DNA from: Streptomyces sp. SPB162
GTDB taxonomy: Bacteria > Actinomycetota > Actinomycetes > Streptomycetales > Streptomycetaceae
Reading direction: 5' to 3'
Length of the DNA stretch: 64,000 nt
Assembly: GCF_029504575.1 (NCBI RefSeq)
Contig: NZ_JAQFII010000001.1
Coordinates: forward strand, 558,001 to 622,000
In this document: piece by piece, positions 16,684-28,661 of the stretch
How the letters are laid out: every line of letters begins with the position of its first letter
Numbering within the stretch: the stretch's first letter is position 1
The notes under the pieces: model-generated
What the model was told of the DNA's origin: nothing
The model's input: only the letters and a program-made list of their open reading frames with translations
Database searches by the model: none
Made by a program: the position numbers and the translations under genes

Positions 16684-16852
16684 CGCCGTACCTTCGCCTC
16701 GCTCGGATGATCCAGCCAAGTTACCCGCTCCGCCGGGGTCCCCCGCGACACGCCGACGGCGCTACGCCTGCCGGGTCCCCGATGCGTCGTATCGCTCCCG
16801 TGCGGACCGGCACCGTGGAAGGATTCCGGTCCATCGGCGCTCAGGGGGCGAC

Positions 16853-17287
16853 ATGGATGCCAACGGCAGGAACGCGCACGTCGGTTTCGACGGGGAGCAG
16901 GTGACGATCCGGCGGCCCGGACTGCTGAGCAGGCGGGTGGAGAATTTCCCGGTCGCCCAGATCGCCGGCGTCCGCTGGCGGGCCCCCAACTGGGGCGCCT
17001 ACGGGAGTATCCGGTTCGTCCTGCTCCGCGGGGGCACCGGACTCGGAGGCGGCAGCTCGCGGGCCGATCCCTCGGTGACCTTCGGCAAGGAGCAGCAGGC
17101 GGAGTGCGAGGCCCTGTACAGAGCCGTCGAAGCCGCGGTCGGCCAGCGCAAGCGCACGCCCAGGACGCCCGCCGCCCCGCCGCCGGTCTCCTTGGCGGAC
17201 GAGTTGGAGCGGTTGGCGGGGCTGATGAAGCGCGGCCTGCTGACGCGTCCGGAGTTCGAGAAGGCGAAGCGGAAACTGCTCCGCTGA
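16853..17287 (+). CDS. DUF4429-like / SHOCT-domain protein
   Basis: 144 residues. The N-terminal half has a PH-like pattern (VGFDGEQVTIRRPGLLSRR...FPVAQIAGVRWRAPN...GSIRFVL) as in DUF4429; the C-terminal 30 residues are a SHOCT motif (LADELERLAGLMKRGLLTRPEFEKAKRKLL). Such proteins are abundant in Streptomyces and of unknown role. Start ATG 16853 after GGGGG. Confidence 0.8.
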   Translation: MDANGRNAHVGFDGEQVTIRRPGLLSRRVENFPVAQIAGVRWRAPNWGAYGSIRFVLLRGGTGLGGGSSRADPSVTFGKEQQAECEALYRAVEAAVGQRKRTPRTPAAPPPVSLADELERLAGLMKRGLLTRPEFEKAKRKLLR

Positions 17288-17302
17288 CCCGCCCCGGGAA
17301 CA

Positions 17303-17337
17303 GCCTCGCCCCGGTCCGCGAGGGACCGGGGCGAGGC
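17303..17337. terminator. Bidirectional terminator
   Basis: Perfect 15-bp stem (17303-17317 / 17323-17337), 5-nt loop, between the convergent SHOCT gene and the Tap-type peptidase gene. Confidence 0.85.
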
Positions 17338-17357
17338 GTTCTGCGTCGTCCCTGAGA

Positions 17358-18956
17358 TCAGGAGGCGGCGGGCACCGGTACGGCGTGCGGAGTGCACACG
17401 ACGTCGTGTCCGTCGAGCTTGCCGTTGATCAGGTAGTCGTCCACCCGCTGGTTGATGCACGGGTTGACCAGGCCGGTGACGCCGTGCGAGCCGGCGCCGT
17501 TCTCCGTGATGAGCTGCGAGCCCTGCAGACGCCGGTGCATCTCGAGCGCCCCGGTGTACGGCGTGGCCGCGTCACGGGTGCTCTGCACGATGAGGACACC
17601 GGGCAGCCCGCGGTGCGACCGCACGTCGACCGGGGTCTGCTGCTTGACGCCCCAGGTGGCGCAAGGCAAGTTCATCCAGGCATTGGACCAGGTCAGGAAG
17701 GGGTACTTCTTGTGGAGCTCCGTGTTGTCACGGTCCCACTTCTTCCAGCTGGTCGGCCACTTGGTGTCGGTGCACTCCACCGCGGTGTACACCGCGGTGC
17801 CGTTCTCCGAGGTGATGTTGCCCTTGATGTCGGTCATGTCCGGCCCCGCGGCGTCGACGAGCGCCTGGGTGTCGCCCGCGCGGTACTTGCTCCACACACC
17901 GGCCACGGTCGCCCACGACGAGTCGTAGTACGCCGCACCCTGGAAGAAGCCGAGCAGCTCGGCCGGGCCGACGACCCCACCGACCGGGTTCACCTTGGCG
18001 GCGGCGCGCAGCGCCTCCCACTGCGTCTGGACCTTCGCCGGGGTGTCACCGATGTGGTAGACGGAGTCGTACTTCGCGACCCACGCCTTCCAGTCGTCCC
18101 AGCGGCCCTGGAAGGCCACGTCCTGGTCCAGGTTGTTCTGGTACCAGACCTGGTCGTCGTCCGGGTTGACCACACTGTCGATGATCATGCGGCGCACATG
18201 GGTCGGGAAGAGCGTCGCGTACACGCCACCGAGGTAGGTGCCGTAGGAGACGCCGAGGTAGTTCAGCTTCTTCTCGTGCAGGGCGGCGCGCACCACGTCG
18301 ATGTCACGGGCCGTGTTGGCCGTCGTCATCTGCGAGAGCATCTGCGCGCCGGTGCGCTCCAGGCAGCCCTTGGCGTAGTCGGCGGCGAGCTTGCGCTGCG
18401 CGTCCTTGTCCGCCTTGCTGTCGGGCACCGGGTCGGCCTTGGGGGCCTTCACGTACTCCTGCGGGTCCTGGCAGGAGATCGGCGCCGAGTGGCCGACGCC
18501 GCGCGGGTCGAAGCCCACGAAGTCGTACGCCTTGGCGGTGTTCACCCACAGCGCCGACTTGTTGACCGACCTGAGCGGGAAGCGCATGCCCGAACCGCCG
18601 GGGCCGCCGGGGTTGTAGAGCAGTGCGCCCTGGCGCTCGGCCGGGGTGCCGGTGCTGGCGGCCCGGTCGACCGCGATCTTGATGGTCTTGCCGAACGGCT
18701 TGGCGTAGTCCACCGGAACGGTGACGTAGCCGCATTGAACGGGGGCCGGGAAGCCCCAGTCGGCCGGACACGCGGCCCAGTCGACGCTTTTTTCGGCCGC
18801 ACGGGCGGCCGCTATCTGCACGCCGAAGGACTCGGCGAGTCCGCTCGGCTGATGCCGGCCGGTGGGCCGCTTGTCCCCGGCGGTGGCCGCCGGAGCGGCG
18901 GCTATGGCGCCGGCGATGAGAGCGCCGGTGGAGACGAGCACGACAGTGCGTCTCAT
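17358..18956 (-). CDS. Secreted alpha/beta-hydrolase, tripeptidyl aminopeptidase (Tap) family
   Basis: 532-residue exported serine peptidase. A signal peptide covers about 1-26 (VVLVSTGALIAGAIAAAPAATAG). The hydrolase fold shows the oxyanion block YNPGGPGGSG (114-123), nucleophile Ser237 in GVSYGTYLG, Asp in STRDAATP and His in GAGSHGVTG. A C-terminal TAP-like lid with cysteine pairs follows. Expected to remove N-terminal tripeptides outside the cell or in the wall. GGGGAGG lies 7-13 bp before ATG 18956. Confidence 0.92.
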   Translation of the reverse strand: MRRTVVLVSTGALIAGAIAAAPAATAGDKRPTGRHQPSGLAESFGVQIAAARAAEKSVDWAACPADWGFPAPVQCGYVTVPVDYAKPFGKTIKIAVDRAASTGTPAERQGALLYNPGGPGGSGMRFPLRSVNKSALWVNTAKAYDFVGFDPRGVGHSAPISCQDPQEYVKAPKADPVPDSKADKDAQRKLAADYAKGCLERTGAQMLSQMTTANTARDIDVVRAALHEKKLNYLGVSYGTYLGGVYATLFPTHVRRMIIDSVVNPDDDQVWYQNNLDQDVAFQGRWDDWKAWVAKYDSVYHIGDTPAKVQTQWEALRAAAKVNPVGGVVGPAELLGFFQGAAYYDSSWATVAGVWSKYRAGDTQALVDAAGPDMTDIKGNITSENGTAVYTAVECTDTKWPTSWKKWDRDNTELHKKYPFLTWSNAWMNLPCATWGVKQQTPVDVRSHRGLPGVLIVQSTRDAATPYTGALEMHRRLQGSQLITENGAGSHGVTGLVNPCINQRVDDYLINGKLDGHDVVCTPHAVPVPAAS

Positions 18957-19049
18957 TCAGTTCCTCCCCCTACTGACCCGCGACTTGTGGCCACGGTGAT
19001 CACAGAGATTCGAATGGATCCTTCCTGCTGTGAGGTAGCCATGAACAGG

Positions 19050-19820
19050 TCACACCGGCGATTCTTTACCAATACGTGACACGGCGTGCGACGCGGCGGC
19101 CTCAGCGAGCCCGCGGATGTACAGGTGTGGCACGGTGCCGTCGCCGGCCAGCTCCGGTTGGAAGAGCGTGGCCAGGAAGAAGGGATGGTCCGGCAGTTCG
19201 GCGATGTTCGGCCGGCCCTCGGCGTCCATTCCGGTGAACCGCATCCCGTGCTCCTGCAGGAGCGGCAGCAGTTCGGCCACCGGGCCGTAGTCGCAGTGGA
19301 ACCGCTCCTGGGTCTCCCGGCTGCCGAGCAGCCGCTCGGCGAGCGAGCCGGGCGTGGTGTGGATCGTCCCCTCATGGCCCACCAGAGAGCACGCGAGCGG
19401 TGCGATGAGCAGGTCGCCGTCCCCTTCGGGGCTGTTCTCGGCGTGCCGGGCGTCGCCGAGGCCGCACACGGTGCGGGCGAACTCCAGCAGCGCGTGCTGG
19501 AAACCACCGCAGGTGCCGAGGAACGGGATGCCGTTCTCGCGGGCGGTCCGGACGGCCGCCAGCGCGCCCGCCTCGCTGCGGTACGGACTGCCCGGCAGCA
19601 GCCAGACGGCGTCGAAGGCCGCCACCGCGCCGGGCCGGGCGGCCTCCTCCGTCGGGATCCAGTACGCGTCGGCCAGCAGCCCGTGGCGCTCCCGCAACGC
19701 CTCCAGCAGGATTGGGATCCGCTGATGGGACCGGACGGACGGGGAGCGGTCGCCGACGAGGGCGATCCGGGGGGCGGGGTGCGGCGCGCGGACGGTGGCG
19801 GCCGCCGATTCGGTGGTCAT
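19050..19820 (-). CDS. Class I glutamine amidotransferase-like protein (CTP synthase C-terminal-related)
   Basis: 256 residues related to the GATase domain of CTP synthase. The nucleophile elbow is GTCGGFQH with Cys; ALVGDRSPSVRSHQRIP and VWLLPGSPYRSEAGAL are family blocks. At the usual catalytic His (FHPE in CTP synthase) the sequence reads FQPE, so glutaminase activity is doubtful. Start 19820 has GCAGGA at good spacing. It is divergent from a LysR gene that probably controls it. Confidence 0.78.
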   Translation of the reverse strand: MTTESAAATVRAPHPAPRIALVGDRSPSVRSHQRIPILLEALRERHGLLADAYWIPTEEAARPGAVAAFDAVWLLPGSPYRSEAGALAAVRTARENGIPFLGTCGGFQHALLEFARTVCGLGDARHAENSPEGDGDLLIAPLACSLVGHEGTIHTTPGSLAERLLGSRETQERFHCDYGPVAELLPLLQEHGMRFTGMDAEGRPNIAELPDHPFFLATLFQPELAGDGTVPHLYIRGLAEAAASHAVSRIGKESPV

Positions 19821-19877
19821 GGCGTTCATCCTGCGACCGACCCCTGCATCACGTCCAACGATGAAGAGTTGTCGCCG

Positions 19878-19894
19878 CATCAGCAATACTGATG
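19878..19894. promoter_or_regulatory. LysR-type operator (T-N11-A dyad)
   Basis: CATCAG-CAATA-CTGATG, a perfect 6-bp-arm dyad containing T-N11-A, between the divergent GATase-like and lysR genes and ending 3 bp before the lysR start. Confidence 0.7.
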
Positions 19895-19897
19895 TGC

Positions 19898-20770
19898 ATG
19901 GATCCGCATCTGCTGCGCACGTTCACGGCGGTCGTCCGGCTCGCGTCGTTCTCCGCCGCGGCACGCGAACTGGGCTACACCCAGTCCGCCGTCTCGCAGC
20001 ACATCGCCGCCCTGGAGAGCGACCTCGGGGTGGAACTGCTGGGCCGCCGGCCGGTGGCACCCACCGAGGCGGGCAGCCGGCTGCTGGAACACGCCGGACC
20101 GCTGCTGCTGCGGATCGGCGCGGCCCGCGCCGAGGTGGTGCGGGCCGCGCGCTCCCCCGCCACGCGTCTGGTGCTCGGCGCCTCACCGCTGGCGTTCGGC
20201 GACCGAACGGCCGTGGCGCTCGCCGAGATCCGGGCGGCGGCGCCGCGCACCGACGTGACCGTACGGCTGCTGGAGCGCGCAGCGGTCGTCGCCGCGGTGG
20301 CCTGCGGCGACCTCGACCTCGGTCTGGTGGACGGCGCGGCGGCGCCCAGCGACCCGCTGCGGCTGCCCGACGCCGGGCCGCTGCACACGGCCGGCGTCGG
20401 CGAGGAGCCGCTGGCCGTCGTCCTGCCGGCCGGCCATCCGCTGGCCGGCCGGGACGGCCTGCGGCTGACCGACCTGATCGACGCGCTCTGGCTGGACGCC
20501 CCGGGCGCGGCGATCCCGCTCGCTGAACTGCGCGCGGCATGCGGCAACGGCTTCCGCACGGGGCCGCGTTACGACGGCACGGACGTACGGGCCGTGCTCG
20601 CCCTGGCGCGGGCCGGGCACGGGCTGGCGCTGCTGCCTGCCTCGGCCGCCGGGGCCGGCGCGGTACCGCTGTCCGCTCCGCGGCTGGTGCACCGTACGGA
20701 GGCGCTGCACCGCGGCGACCCGGGCCGGACGGCCGTGCTGCTGACGGAGCTGCTCAGCGCGTCCCGGTGA
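19898..20770 (+). CDS. LysR-family transcriptional regulator
   Basis: 290 residues. The N-terminal winged helix is clear (LLRTFTAVVRLASFSAAARELGYTQSAVSQHIAALE), with a type 2 periplasmic effector domain after it. ATG 19898 (MDPHLL) is preferred over 19892 because it gives the usual LTTR start and leaves the operator dyad just upstream. Likely activates or represses the divergent GATase-like gene and itself. Effector unknown. Confidence 0.9.
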   Translation: MDPHLLRTFTAVVRLASFSAAARELGYTQSAVSQHIAALESDLGVELLGRRPVAPTEAGSRLLEHAGPLLLRIGAARAEVVRAARSPATRLVLGASPLAFGDRTAVALAEIRAAAPRTDVTVRLLERAAVVAAVACGDLDLGLVDGAAAPSDPLRLPDAGPLHTAGVGEEPLAVVLPAGHPLAGRDGLRLTDLIDALWLDAPGAAIPLAELRAACGNGFRTGPRYDGTDVRAVLALARAGHGLALLPASAAGAGAVPLSAPRLVHRTEALHRGDPGRTAVLLTELLSASR

Positions 20771-20794
20771 CGGAGCGAGCGCGCCGCACGGCGG

Positions 20795-21256
20795 TCAGCT
20801 CCACCCGTAGCGTTCCGTCAGCCGTCCCACCACGCGGTCGAAGCGCGGGCGGTCCAGTGCGCAGGCCTCCCGGCGCATCCCGTCGGGGTGCACACGCAGC
20901 ACGCGATCGAGGTCGACCCAGGACTCGCGGCCGGCGGCATCCCACGGACCGGTGCCGATCGGTACCCATTCGCGGTCCTCGTCGTGGCGCTTGCTGGACA
21001 GCTGGACCGCCAGCAGCGTGCCGGCCACCTCGCGGGCCACGACCAGCACTGGTCGGTCCTTGCCGCGGCCGTCGTTCTCCTCGAACGGCACCCAGGTCCA
21101 GACGATCTCGCCGGGGTCCGGGTCGCCGTCGCGGTCGGGCGCGTATGTCGTGCGGACCGGCCCGACCTCGTGGGGCTGCGCCTCGCGCGTCGCGGTCGGT
21201 CCTGCGCGGCCGGGGGACGGGGCCGATGCGGCTGCGTCGTTGATCGAAGTGCTCAT
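20795..21256 (-). CDS. PemK/MazF-like toxin-fold protein
   Basis: 153 residues with the PemK/MazF core in GEIVWTWVPFEENDGRGKDRPVLVVAREVAGTLLAVQLSSK. The N-terminal ~35 residues are low-complexity. No antitoxin gene is adjacent, and the upstream gene is ureD (9-bp gap), so either it is an orphan or it has lost toxin function; many actinobacterial members of this group are solitary. Endoribonuclease activity is a family inference. Confidence 0.75.
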   Translation of the reverse strand: MSTSINDAAASAPSPGRAGPTATREAQPHEVGPVRTTYAPDRDGDPDPGEIVWTWVPFEENDGRGKDRPVLVVAREVAGTLLAVQLSSKRHDEDREWVPIGTGPWDAAGRESWVDLDRVLRVHPDGMRREACALDRPRFDRVVGRLTERYGWS

Positions 21257-21265
21257 CGGGCCACG

Positions 21266-22098
21266 CTAGCGCCGGCTTGTGATCGCGGCGCTCGCCGGGT
21301 GGTGGGCACCGCCGGCGTCGCGCGCGCCGTCGACGGGCGGCGTCATCGCGTCGAGCAGCCGGCGCAGGCGCAGCGCATCAGGTGCCACGGCCGTGACCAG
21401 GACAGCGGGACCGGCGAGCGGGGTGCGGACGGCCTGGCCGCCGTCGGGGTCGCCGGCGAGGACCACGGCCGACGGATCCTGGATGAAATCCGGCGAGACG
21501 ACGAGGAGTTGGCCGACGGCGCGGTACCGGTCCAGGACCGCGGGACCGTCCCAGCCCGGGACGCCGGGCCCGAACGACAGCTCCTGGTCCAGCAGGCACT
21601 CTCCGGCACACCGCACGGTCAGACGGGCGCTGAGCCGGCCCGGCCGCTCCCCCGCGCGGCCGAGGACCTGCTCGTCGCGGTAGACGAACCGGGCCCCTGC
21701 GGCGAGTTCGACCCGCGTCGTCATCCGCAGGTCGCTGCCCGCCGCCACGATGAGCTGTTCGGGCAGCCAGCGCAGTACCGCGTCCTGCCCGACGCCCAGC
21801 CGCACGTCGTACGTGGCGGGTTCGCCGGACGCGCCCGGCAGCGAGATGGTCGCGGCGGCGCTGATCACCGTCAGGTGGGCGCCCGCGCCCACCTCGGCGG
21901 ACAGCTCCAGCCGGTCGCCGCCCAGCGGGGCGCTCATCGCGCCGATGACCGTGACCTGCGCGCCCCGACCGGTGGCGCGGGTACGGCGCAGCGCGAACGG
22001 ACCCTGGCCGGCGAGCACCGGCAGCGCCGTCCCGCCGCGCCCGTCGGCGGCGGCCACGATGCGGGCGGCGGCGCGCACTCCGGCGGCGACGGCGGGGG

Positions 22099-22102
<4 letters not shown>
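21266..22102 (-). CDS. ureD: Urease accessory protein UreD
   Basis: 278 residues; with UreF and UreG it delivers nickel to apo-urease. Family blocks include [35 protein letters not shown], and [16 protein letters not shown]. The start overlaps the ureG stop by 4 bp (ATGA), and it is the last gene of the operon. Confidence 0.93.
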
Positions 22103-22791
<689 letters not shown>

Positions 22792-22848
22792 GGTCGGCTC
22801 CGGGGTCGGATCGGGCGGTGGCAGGGGGGTTGCGCCTGTGCCTCGGCG

Positions 22849-23544
22849 TCAGGAGGCGAAGAGGCGGACGGGCCAGGCCGCGTGTTGCTCCGCGTGCAGG
22901 TCGAGCAGCGGGGCGGACGCGGCGGGCAGGGTGGGGATCCCCTCCGTCGCGGCGCGGGCGGCGGCCAGCGCGGCCCGCTCGGCGACGGCGTCGAGCTCGG
23001 GGGCGAGGCGGGCCAGGACGGCGCCCACGGCGAAGGGGTCGAGGCCGAGCAGCCGGACGGCCGCGGTGGTCGGGCCCGTGACGCATTCGTAGACGGCCGC
23101 GTGCGCCGCGTCGAGCGGCGCGAGGCCGGCGGCGCGGGCGGTGACGCCGAGCACGATGGGGTGGTGGGCGCCGCGCGGGCGGGCGGCGGCGAGCAGGTCG
23201 AGTTCCGCGGCGGGCCAGGCGGCCCGTGCGGCACGCATCAGTTGCCGGCCGAGTTTGCGGGCGGTGGCGCGCAGCGCCGGTGACGGGGTGCGGGCGTCGG
23301 CCGCGGCGTCGAGCAGCAGCGGATCGAGGCCGGTAGCGGCCGCCGCGGCGAGAGCGGCGGCCACGAGCCCGGTGGTGTGCAGCCGGCCCCGGCAGAAGGC
23401 GGCGAGGGTGGCGGGGTCACGGATGAGGCCGCCGGTGACGGCGGCCTCGCCGCCTCCGGAGTGGGCGTGGCCGCCGGCCGGGAACCGTCCGTCGGCGAGC
23501 ATCAGCAGCGCGGCCCTCGTGCTTCCTGTGGCGCTCGGCGTCAT
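22849..23544 (-). CDS. ureF: Urease accessory protein UreF
   Basis: 231 residues, Ala-rich helical protein that links UreD and UreG. Recognisable are DGRFPAGGHAHSGGGEAAV near the N-terminus and YECVTGPTTAAVRLLGLDP in the C-terminal half. Its start overlaps the ureC stop by one ATGA step, while 57 bp separate it from ureG. Confidence 0.92.
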   Translation of the reverse strand: MTPSATGSTRAALLMLADGRFPAGGHAHSGGGEAAVTGGLIRDPATLAAFCRGRLHTTGLVAAALAAAAATGLDPLLLDAAADARTPSPALRATARKLGRQLMRAARAAWPAAELDLLAAARPRGAHHPIVLGVTARAAGLAPLDAAHAAVYECVTGPTTAAVRLLGLDPFAVGAVLARLAPELDAVAERAALAAARAATEGIPTLPAASAPLLDLHAEQHAAWPVRLFAS

Positions 23545-25265
23545 CAGAAGAGGAAGTAGCGTTGGGCCATGGGCAGTTCGGCCGCCGGGGCCGGTTCGAC
23601 GACCTCGCCGTCGATGCGCACGGTGAAGGTGTCGGGATCGACCTCGACGCGCGGCAGGGCGTCGTTCTCCCGCATGTCGGCCTTGGTCAGCGCCCGGGTG
23701 CTGTGGATCGGCAGGAAGCGTTTGCCCAGGCCGAGCCGGTCCGGGAGGCCGTCGTCGAGCGCGGTCCGCGTGGCGAAGTTGAAGGAGTTGGCGGCCGGTG
23801 CGCTTCCGACGGCGCCGAACATCGGCCGGGGCAGCACCGGTTGCGGGGTGGGGATGGAGGCGTTGGCGTCGCCCATCTGCGCGTAGGCGATCTGGCCGCC
23901 CTTGATGACGAGCAGCGGTTTGACGCCGAAGAACGCCGGCTCCCACAGGACGAGGTCGGCGAGCTTTCCCGTCTCGACCGAGCCGATCTCCCGGTCCAGG
24001 CCCTGCGCGACCGCCGGGTTGATGGTGTATTTGGCGACATAGCGACGTGCCCGGTGGTTGTCCGCGCGCCCGTCCCCGGGCAGCGATCCACGGCGCTTCT
24101 TCATCACGTGCGCGGTCTGCCAGGTCCGCAGCACGACCTCGCCGATCCGTCCCATGGCCTGGGAGTCGGAGCTGATGATGCTGATAGCGCCGAGGTCGTG
24201 CAGGAAGTCCTCGGCGGCGATGGTCGAGGGCCGGATGCGCGACTCGGCGAAGGCGAGGTCCTCGGGGACGGCCGGGTTGAGGTGGTGGCAGACCATCAGC
24301 ATGTCGAGGTGCTCGTCGACGGTGTTGACGGTGTGCGGGCGGGTGGGATTGGTCGAGGACGGCAGGACATGGGGCTGGGAGACCACGGTGATGATGTCGG
24401 GTGCGTGCCCGCCGCCCGCGCCTTCGGTGTGGTAGGTGTGGATGCCACGGCCGGCGATGGCGGCGAGGGTGTCCTCGACGAAGCCGGCCTCGTTCAGGGT
24501 GTCGGTGTGGATGGCGAGTTGGGCGCCGGTGGCGTCGCAGACCGTCAGGCAGGCGTCGATGGCGGCCGGGGTCGCCCCCCAGTCCTCGTGGATCTTGAAT
24601 CCGACCGCTCCACCGCGCAGTTGGCTGTACATCGCCTCGGACGACACGGTGTTGCCCTTGCCGAGCAGCCCGATGTTGACCGGGTACGCCTCCAGCGCCG
24701 CGAACATCCGGGCCAGGTGCCAGGGCCCGGGGGTGATGGTGGTGGCCTTGGTGCCCTCGGCGGGGCCGGTGCCGCCGCCGACGAGGGTCGTCACACCCGA
24801 GGACAGGGCCTGGTCGACGAGAGTCGGCGAGATGAAGTGGACGTGCGCGTCGACGGCTCCGGCGGTGAGGATCCTGCCGTTGCCCGCGATGATCTCGGTC
24901 TCGGGTCCGATGACGAGGTCCGGGTGCACGCCGTCCATCGTCTCGGGGTTCCCGGCCTTGCCGATCGCGGCGATCCGGCCGTCCCTGATCCCGATGTCCG
25001 CCTTGACGACGCCCCAGTGGTCCAGGACGACCGCGCCGGTGATGACGGTGTCGGGAGCGCCTTCCGCGCGGGTGGTCCGGGACTGGCCCATGGACTCGCG
25101 GATCACCTTGCCGCCGCCGAAGACCGCCTCGTCACCGGATCCGGCAGGGCCGCCGGACAGGTCGCGCTCGATCTCGATCAGCAGGTCCGTGTCAGCGAGC
25201 CGGATCCGGTCGCCGGCCGTCGGGCCGAACAGGTCGGCGTATACGGCGCGGGTGAGTTCAGTCAT
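23544..25265 (-). CDS. ureC: Urease subunit alpha (catalytic)
   Basis: 573 residues; hydrolyses urea to ammonia and carbamate at a dinickel centre. Ligands are visible with a constant +7 offset to Klebsiella numbering: His141/His143 in DAHVHFI, carbamylated Lys224 in GFKIHEDWG, flap residues Cys326/His327 in MVCHHLNP, and the Asp in SSDSQAMGR. Start 25265 gives the canonical [16 protein letters not shown]; it overlaps ureB by 8 bp. Confidence 0.98.
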   Translation of the reverse strand: MTELTRAVYADLFGPTAGDRIRLADTDLLIEIERDLSGGPAGSGDEAVFGGGKVIRESMGQSRTTRAEGAPDTVITGAVVLDHWGVVKADIGIRDGRIAAIGKAGNPETMDGVHPDLVIGPETEIIAGNGRILTAGAVDAHVHFISPTLVDQALSSGVTTLVGGGTGPAEGTKATTITPGPWHLARMFAALEAYPVNIGLLGKGNTVSSEAMYSQLRGGAVGFKIHEDWGATPAAIDACLTVCDATGAQLAIHTDTLNEAGFVEDTLAAIAGRGIHTYHTEGAGGGHAPDIITVVSQPHVLPSSTNPTRPHTVNTVDEHLDMLMVCHHLNPAVPEDLAFAESRIRPSTIAAEDFLHDLGAISIISSDSQAMGRIGEVVLRTWQTAHVMKKRRGSLPGDGRADNHRARRYVAKYTINPAVAQGLDREIGSVETGKLADLVLWEPAFFGVKPLLVIKGGQIAYAQMGDANASIPTPQPVLPRPMFGAVGSAPAANSFNFATRTALDDGLPDRLGLGKRFLPIHSTRALTKADMRENDALPRVEVDPDTFTVRIDGEVVEPAPAAELPMAQRYFLF

Positions 25266-25569
25266 CGAGGGCTCCCGCGATCTCGCCGCGCAGTCCGGCG
25301 ACCACCCGCGCACCGCCGAGGGGGACCAGTTCCACGGCGACCGGGATACCGGGCTCGAAGCGCACGGCGGTGCCGGCGGCGATCGACAGCCGCAGGCCGC
25401 GGGCTGCCGCGCGGTCGAAGTCGAGGCCGGGGTTGGCCTCGGCGAAGTGGTAGTGGGAGCCGACCTGGACCGGGCGGTCTGCGGTGTTGAGCACCGCCAG
25501 CCGGGTGACGGGCCGTCCCGCGTTGAGCGGCACGGGCTCGTCCGCGAGGAGGATCTCTCCGGGGATCAT
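25258..25569 (-). CDS. ureB: Urease subunit beta
   Basis: 103 residues, canonical size. [17 protein letters not shown] at the N-terminus and [18 protein letters not shown] in the middle are family hallmarks. It lies 16 bp after ureA and overlaps ureC by 8 bp. Confidence 0.97.
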   Translation of the reverse strand: MIPGEILLADEPVPLNAGRPVTRLAVLNTADRPVQVGSHYHFAEANPGLDFDRAAARGLRLSIAAGTAVRFEPGIPVAVELVPLGGARVVAGLRGEIAGALDD

Positions 25570-25585
25570 CGGGGGCGCCTCCTGC

Positions 25586-25888
25586 TCAGACGATCGGGTC
25601 GTGCACGGTGACGAGCTTGGTCCCGTCCGGGAAGGTGGCCTCCACCTGCACGTCCGGGATCATCTCCGGGATGCCGTCCATGACGTCGGCCCGACTCAGC
25701 ACGGTGCGGCCCGAGTCCATCAGCTGTGCGACGGTGCGGCCGTCGCGGGCGCCTTCGAGGACGTGCGCGGTGATCAGCGCGACGGCCTCGGGGTGGTTGA
25801 GCCGCAGACCGCGCGCGCGGCGCCGGTCCGCCACGTCGGCGGCGACGTGGACGAGCAGGCGTTCCTGCTCATGGGGGGTCAGTTGCAC
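25586..25888 (-). CDS. ureA: Urease subunit gamma
   Basis: 100 residues ([38 protein letters not shown]). GTG 25888 is chosen over GTG 25897 because GAGG sits 8 bp upstream and homologues start MQLTPHEQ. First gene of ureABCFGD; no ureE is present. Promoter region carries a GlnR-like repeat. Confidence 0.95.
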   Translation of the reverse strand: MQLTPHEQERLLVHVAADVADRRRARGLRLNHPEAVALITAHVLEGARDGRTVAQLMDSGRTVLSRADVMDGIPEMIPDVQVEATFPDGTKLVTVHDPIV

Positions 25889-25935
25889 GGCCAACACCTC
25901 ACAGACGATCGGGTGCGGAAGGCTAGTTCGACGGC

Positions 25936-27578
<1,643 letters not shown>

Positions 27579-27589
27579 CACCCTGAGCG

Positions 27590-27652
27590 CTCCGAACGCA
27601 TCGAACGTCCCCAACGCATCGAACGCCCCGAACGCTCCGAACGCTCCGAACG
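27590..27652. repeat. 9-bp tandem repeat array
   Basis: Seven consecutive 9-bp units of the form nnCCGAACG/CATCGAACG directly after the aminopeptidase stop, with three degenerate units. Intergenic; no function evident. Confidence 0.8.
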
Positions 27653-27669
27653 CACGACATCCGACCGTC

Positions 27670-27969
27670 TCACTCGCGGCCCGGACGCCGATCCCCGGCG
27701 TCCGGGCCGCGGTGTTCGGCGGCGATGCCGAAGCGGCGGCGTTCGCCCGTGGCGGACGCCCCGGAGCGGAACGAGGAGACCGTGCTGATCACCGACTCCT
27801 CGGTCGCCGCATCAAGATCGCGCAGTCGCTGCAGGTCAGCGGCGGACACCAGCGCGACGAGCGGCTTGCCGTGGCGCGTCAGCACCACCTGTTCACCGCC
27901 GTAGACAACGCGGTTGATGAGTTCCGCGAGCTCCGCACGTGCTTGTGTCACCGGGACTTCATGGGCCAT
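27670..27969 (-). CDS. Phd/YefM-family antitoxin without adjacent toxin
   Basis: 99 residues. The N-terminus is typical Phd/YefM ([52 protein letters not shown]); the C-terminal ~45 residues are Arg/Gly-rich and overlap a perfect hairpin. ATG 27969 lies 6 bp after TATGAT, so a leaderless transcript is likely. No RelE/YoeB or Doc gene is next to it; instead clpP is divergent. A TGTAC-N5-GTACA dyad, which resembles the TGTACA core known for YefM operators, lies between them. Confidence 0.82.
   Translation of the reverse strand: MAHEVPVTQARAELAELINRVVYGGEQVVLTRHGKPLVALVSAADLQRLRDLDAATEESVISTVSSFRSGASATGERRRFGIAAEHRGPDAGDRRPGRE
27676..27710. terminator. Hairpin between aminopeptidase and antitoxin genes
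   Basis: Perfect 15-bp stem (27676-27690 / 27696-27710). It lies within the last codons of the antitoxin gene yet is positioned to terminate the aminopeptidase transcript. Confidence 0.75.
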
Positions 27970-27987
27970 GCTCCCCATCATATCGAG

Positions 27988-28004
27988 ATGTACGTCCTGT
28001 ACAT
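27988..28004. promoter_or_regulatory. ATGTAC-N5-GTACAT operator
   Basis: Perfect dyad ATGTACGTCCTGTACAT in the 56-bp gap between the divergent antitoxin and clpP genes. The YefM TGTACA motif fits, so the antitoxin may repress both promoters. Confidence 0.65.
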
Positions 28005-28025
28005 TTTTTACGTGGAGGTGCCGCC

Positions 28026-28661
28026 ATGTTCCGACCCACCGCCCGCTACGTCCTGCCCGAGTTCACCGAGCGCACCAGCACCGGGACCCGCTCCATGGAC
28101 CCGTACTCCAAACTGCTGCAGGAACGCGTCGTCATCCTCGGGACGCAGATCGACGACACGTCCGCCAACGACGTCATGGCGCAGTTCATCCATCTGGAGA
28201 GTTCGGCGCCCGGTCAGGACATCTCGCTGTACATCAACTCGCCGGGCGGCTCGTTCACCGCCATGACCGCGATCTACGACACGATGCAGTTCGTCACCTG
28301 CGACGTGTCCACCGTCTGCATCGGCCAGGCGGCCTCGGCCGCCGCCGTGTTGCTCGCCGCCGGCGCACCCGGCAAGCGCATGATCACGCCGGGGGCGCGC
28401 GTCCTCATCCACCAGCCGTCCTTCGGGCAGGCCACCCAGGGCACCATCGCGGACCTGGAGATCCAGGCCAGGGAACTGCTGCGCACACGGGAGAAGTTGG
28501 AGGAACTGCTGGTGCGGCACACCGGCCAGGAGGCGGCACGCATCAGCGCCGACATCGAGCGCGACAAGATCCTCGACGCCTCCCAGGCAGTGGAGTACGG
28601 GATCGTGGACCGGGTGACCCTCAGCCGCAAGACCGGTTCCACCCCGCACGGCATCCGGTGA
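28026..28661 (+). CDS. clpP: ClpP-family serine protease subunit
   Basis: 211 residues; proteolytic barrel subunit of the Clp system. Catalytic Ser104 in GQAASAAA, His129 in VLIHQPS, Asp180 in IERDKIL. GTGGAGGTG precedes ATG 28026. It is not next to a second clpP or clpX, so it is an accessory paralogue rather than the clpP1P2 operon. A small hypothetical gene overlaps its end by 4 bp. Confidence 0.94.
   Translation: MFRPTARYVLPEFTERTSTGTRSMDPYSKLLQERVVILGTQIDDTSANDVMAQFIHLESSAPGQDISLYINSPGGSFTAMTAIYDTMQFVTCDVSTVCIGQAASAAAVLLAAGAPGKRMITPGARVLIHQPSFGQATQGTIADLEIQARELLRTREKLEELLVRHTGQEAARISADIERDKILDASQAVEYGIVDRVTLSRKTGSTPHGIR

Noticed and set aside
23562..25490. 642-codon plus-strand frame over ureC
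   Set aside because: Antisense shadow of ureC; no domain or ribosome site.
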